Below are positions 62,732 to 64,000 of a stretch of 64,000 bases of DNA, in pieces. Within the stretch, counting starts at the first letter, position 1; each line of letters starts with the position of its first letter. The stretch is from positions 3,844,001-3,908,000 of the forward strand of contig OZ251574.1 in the NCBI GenBank assembly GCA_965243635.1, written 5' to 3'. The translations under genes were made by a program, and so were the position numbers. Below the pieces are notes generated by a model. The model did not search any database, had not been told where the DNA came from, and saw nothing but the letters and a program-made list of their open reading frames with translations. This stretch comes from Rs1 sp000416275. Lineage in GTDB: Bacteria; Pseudomonadota; Gammaproteobacteria; Pseudomonadales; Balneatricaceae.

Positions 62732-63361
62732 CTATTTATATAAACCGGTCACTAAGTTTTTCACCTCTATTATCTCCAACATCCGCTGATAATGGCTATA
62801 GATATGACTAAACTGTCGAGGATCCACCCCATCAGCAGGCAGCCATCTGGTAATCACAAATAAGCACAAATCGGAACTAGTCATTTGCTCGCCATGTACC
62901 CAGGGGCCGATCAATAAATCGTTTTCGATAATATTAAAGTAATCGATCATATTCTGGGGCACTTTTCGTGCCATTTCATCTTTCGCTAGCTGGCCACTAG
63001 CCCACCTTTCAGCACGCCATAAATGGGCGTGAGCCACATGCACTGTGGAACTTAAAAAACTATTAAAAGAATCGATGAGGGCGCGAAAGTATGCTGACAT
63101 TGGGTTTGGATGAACGAGTGGAGAGTGTCGGTTGTTTTGCAAGTTATCCAGATAATTCAAAATAGCTGGGGCCTCTGTAATAATTCCTTGATCCGTCAGT
63201 AAAGCTGGCACCCTGCCCAACGGGTTAACCGCTAAATATTCAGCACTGCGTTGCTGCCCTGCTTTTAAATCAATAGCGATTGCCTGATAGCTAACACCGC
63301 TCATCTCTAAAGCAATATGTGGAGCGAGAGCAATAGTACCTGGCGCGTAATAATATTTCAT
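62732..63361 (-). CDS. Glutathione S-transferase
   Basis: 209 residues. The thioredoxin-like N-domain (1-78) starts MKYYYAPGTIALAPHIALEM and has the cis-proline/SNAIL-like region GRVPALLTDQGIITEAPAIL. The helical C-domain contains SDLCLFVITRWLPADGVDP. It conjugates or reduces electrophiles with glutathione; the substrate is unknown. It lies 16 bp after the flavin-oxidase-like gene in the same direction, suggesting an operon. Confidence 0.88.
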   Translation of the reverse strand: MKYYYAPGTIALAPHIALEMSGVSYQAIAIDLKAGQQRSAEYLAVNPLGRVPALLTDQGIITEAPAILNYLDNLQNNRHSPLVHPNPMSAYFRALIDSFNSFLSSTVHVAHAHLWRAERWASGQLAKDEMARKVPQNMIDYFNIIENDLLIGPWVHGEQMTSSDLCLFVITRWLPADGVDPRQFSHIYSHYQRMLEIIEVKNLVTGLYK

Positions 63362-63377
63362 AGACAGCCCTTGTAAT

Positions 63378-63983
63378 TCATAGTTGATTTTTATATCTAC
63401 TGACCATTTCTTGCTGTGTTTCGACGGGACCTGTGTCGCCGACTTGATCTCTAATCATCTGCCCCATAGAGGGGAGCACACTTCTGTGTTGAATTGACTC
63501 AGGGCACCAAAGCTTAGAGCGCATCATCGACTTAGCACAATGTAAAAATACTTCTTCAATTTCAATGATGATCACTGACTTAGGTGGATTTTTATCACCA
63601 CAGCTATACTGCAAATCTTCTTCACTGACACTGATATACGCCGCGCCATTGACTCTTAAGGTCTCATCTACACCTGGAATCATAAATAAACAGCCGACCT
63701 TCGCGGTTTCAACAATATTGATCAATGAATCAAGCCTGTTGTTACCTCTCGCATCCGCAATGGCTATTTTTGTCGGATTTATTAGTCGTGCAAAGCCCGG
63801 TTCTCCACCGCGCGGAGAACTGTCGACCGCCCCCTCCTTACTATAAGTAGAAAGCACCATAAATGGCGACAGGGAGATGAATTCAATACTATGCTTTTCT
63901 AGGCAAGACAATTGTTTTTGCAACGATCTGCCACTTGCTTGACCGTATAACTGCCTTAAACTTACTGCACTTTCAATGCGCAT
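63378..63983 (-). CDS. Pyridoxamine 5'-phosphate oxidase-family flavoprotein
   Basis: 201 residues with the split-barrel FMN fold. Blocks seen are SPFMVLSTYSKEGAVDSSPRGGEPGF (read in part), IADARGNNRLDSLINI, VGCLFMIPGVDETLRVNGAA and FLHCAKSMMRSKLW. The DSSPRG and NGAAYIS segments match the MSMEG_1061-type PPOX subfamily rather than PdxH. The substrate is unknown. It is the first of two genes with the glutathione transferase. Confidence 0.87.
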   Translation of the reverse strand: MRIESAVSLRQLYGQASGRSLQKQLSCLEKHSIEFISLSPFMVLSTYSKEGAVDSSPRGGEPGFARLINPTKIAIADARGNNRLDSLINIVETAKVGCLFMIPGVDETLRVNGAAYISVSEEDLQYSCGDKNPPKSVIIIEIEEVFLHCAKSMMRSKLWCPESIQHRSVLPSMGQMIRDQVGDTGPVETQQEMVSRYKNQL

Positions 63984-64000
63984 TATCTAACATCCTTAAA

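Overview
The window looks like the chromosome of a gammaproteobacterium of moderate G+C, probably marine or host-associated. The support is gene content and order: ccmABCDEFGHI, zipA-ligA-yheU, ftsK-lolA-rarA, clpS-clpA facing a cold-shock gene, a fliK-like gene paired with an orphan flhB-like gene beside ccm, and YcaQ, MnmC, CcmI and ZipA, which are typical of this class. I cannot name the genus. No rRNA, tRNA or CRISPR array was recognised.

Layout. 1-2.7 kb is a transposon scar: a partial and a complete IS110-family (IS1111-type) element around the tail of a saccharopine-dehydrogenase-like gene. 3-11.3 kb is housekeeping: M18 aminopeptidase and FKBP lipoprotein (minus strand), Prc protease and a coiled-coil membrane protein (plus), a YcaQ-like glycosylase, a glyoxalase, a YgjP-type metallohydrolase and an ElaA-like acetyltransferase. 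11.3-13.5 kb holds tandem repeats and a methyltransferase. 13.5-18.7 kb is a small catabolic region: a BKACE gene split by an IS1380-family element with recognisable ends and target duplication, a nitrilase and a LysR regulator.

18.7-27.9 kb is the main accessory system. It is a Wadjet type I anti-plasmid operon (jetA, jetB, jetC, jetD) with two additions: a WYL-domain regulator as first gene, and an unnamed 378-residue coiled-coil protein between jetC and jetD. All six genes overlap or abut. The island is bracketed by two directly oriented copies of a miniature inverted-repeat element (family A), 51 bp beyond the last stop and 22 bp before the first start. A decayed IS4-like element follows.

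29.8-64 kb is mostly core genome: mnmC, a CBS protein, the zipA-ligA-yheU and ccm clusters, fliK/flhB-like genes, crcB, rarA, lolA, ftsK, clpA, clpS, a cold-shock gene, an M48 lipoprotein, an HDOD protein, chorismate mutase, a glutathione transferase and a flavin-type oxidase. Throughout the window, intergenic spaces carry three or more families of small inverted-repeat elements. Family A has TIR GAGACCTCTGCATAA. Family B has TIR CCTGAATCAGTGACTTCA and was itself hit by IS110. Family C has TIR GCCTCTGAACAAGTC. They press against genes closely enough to matter for expression.
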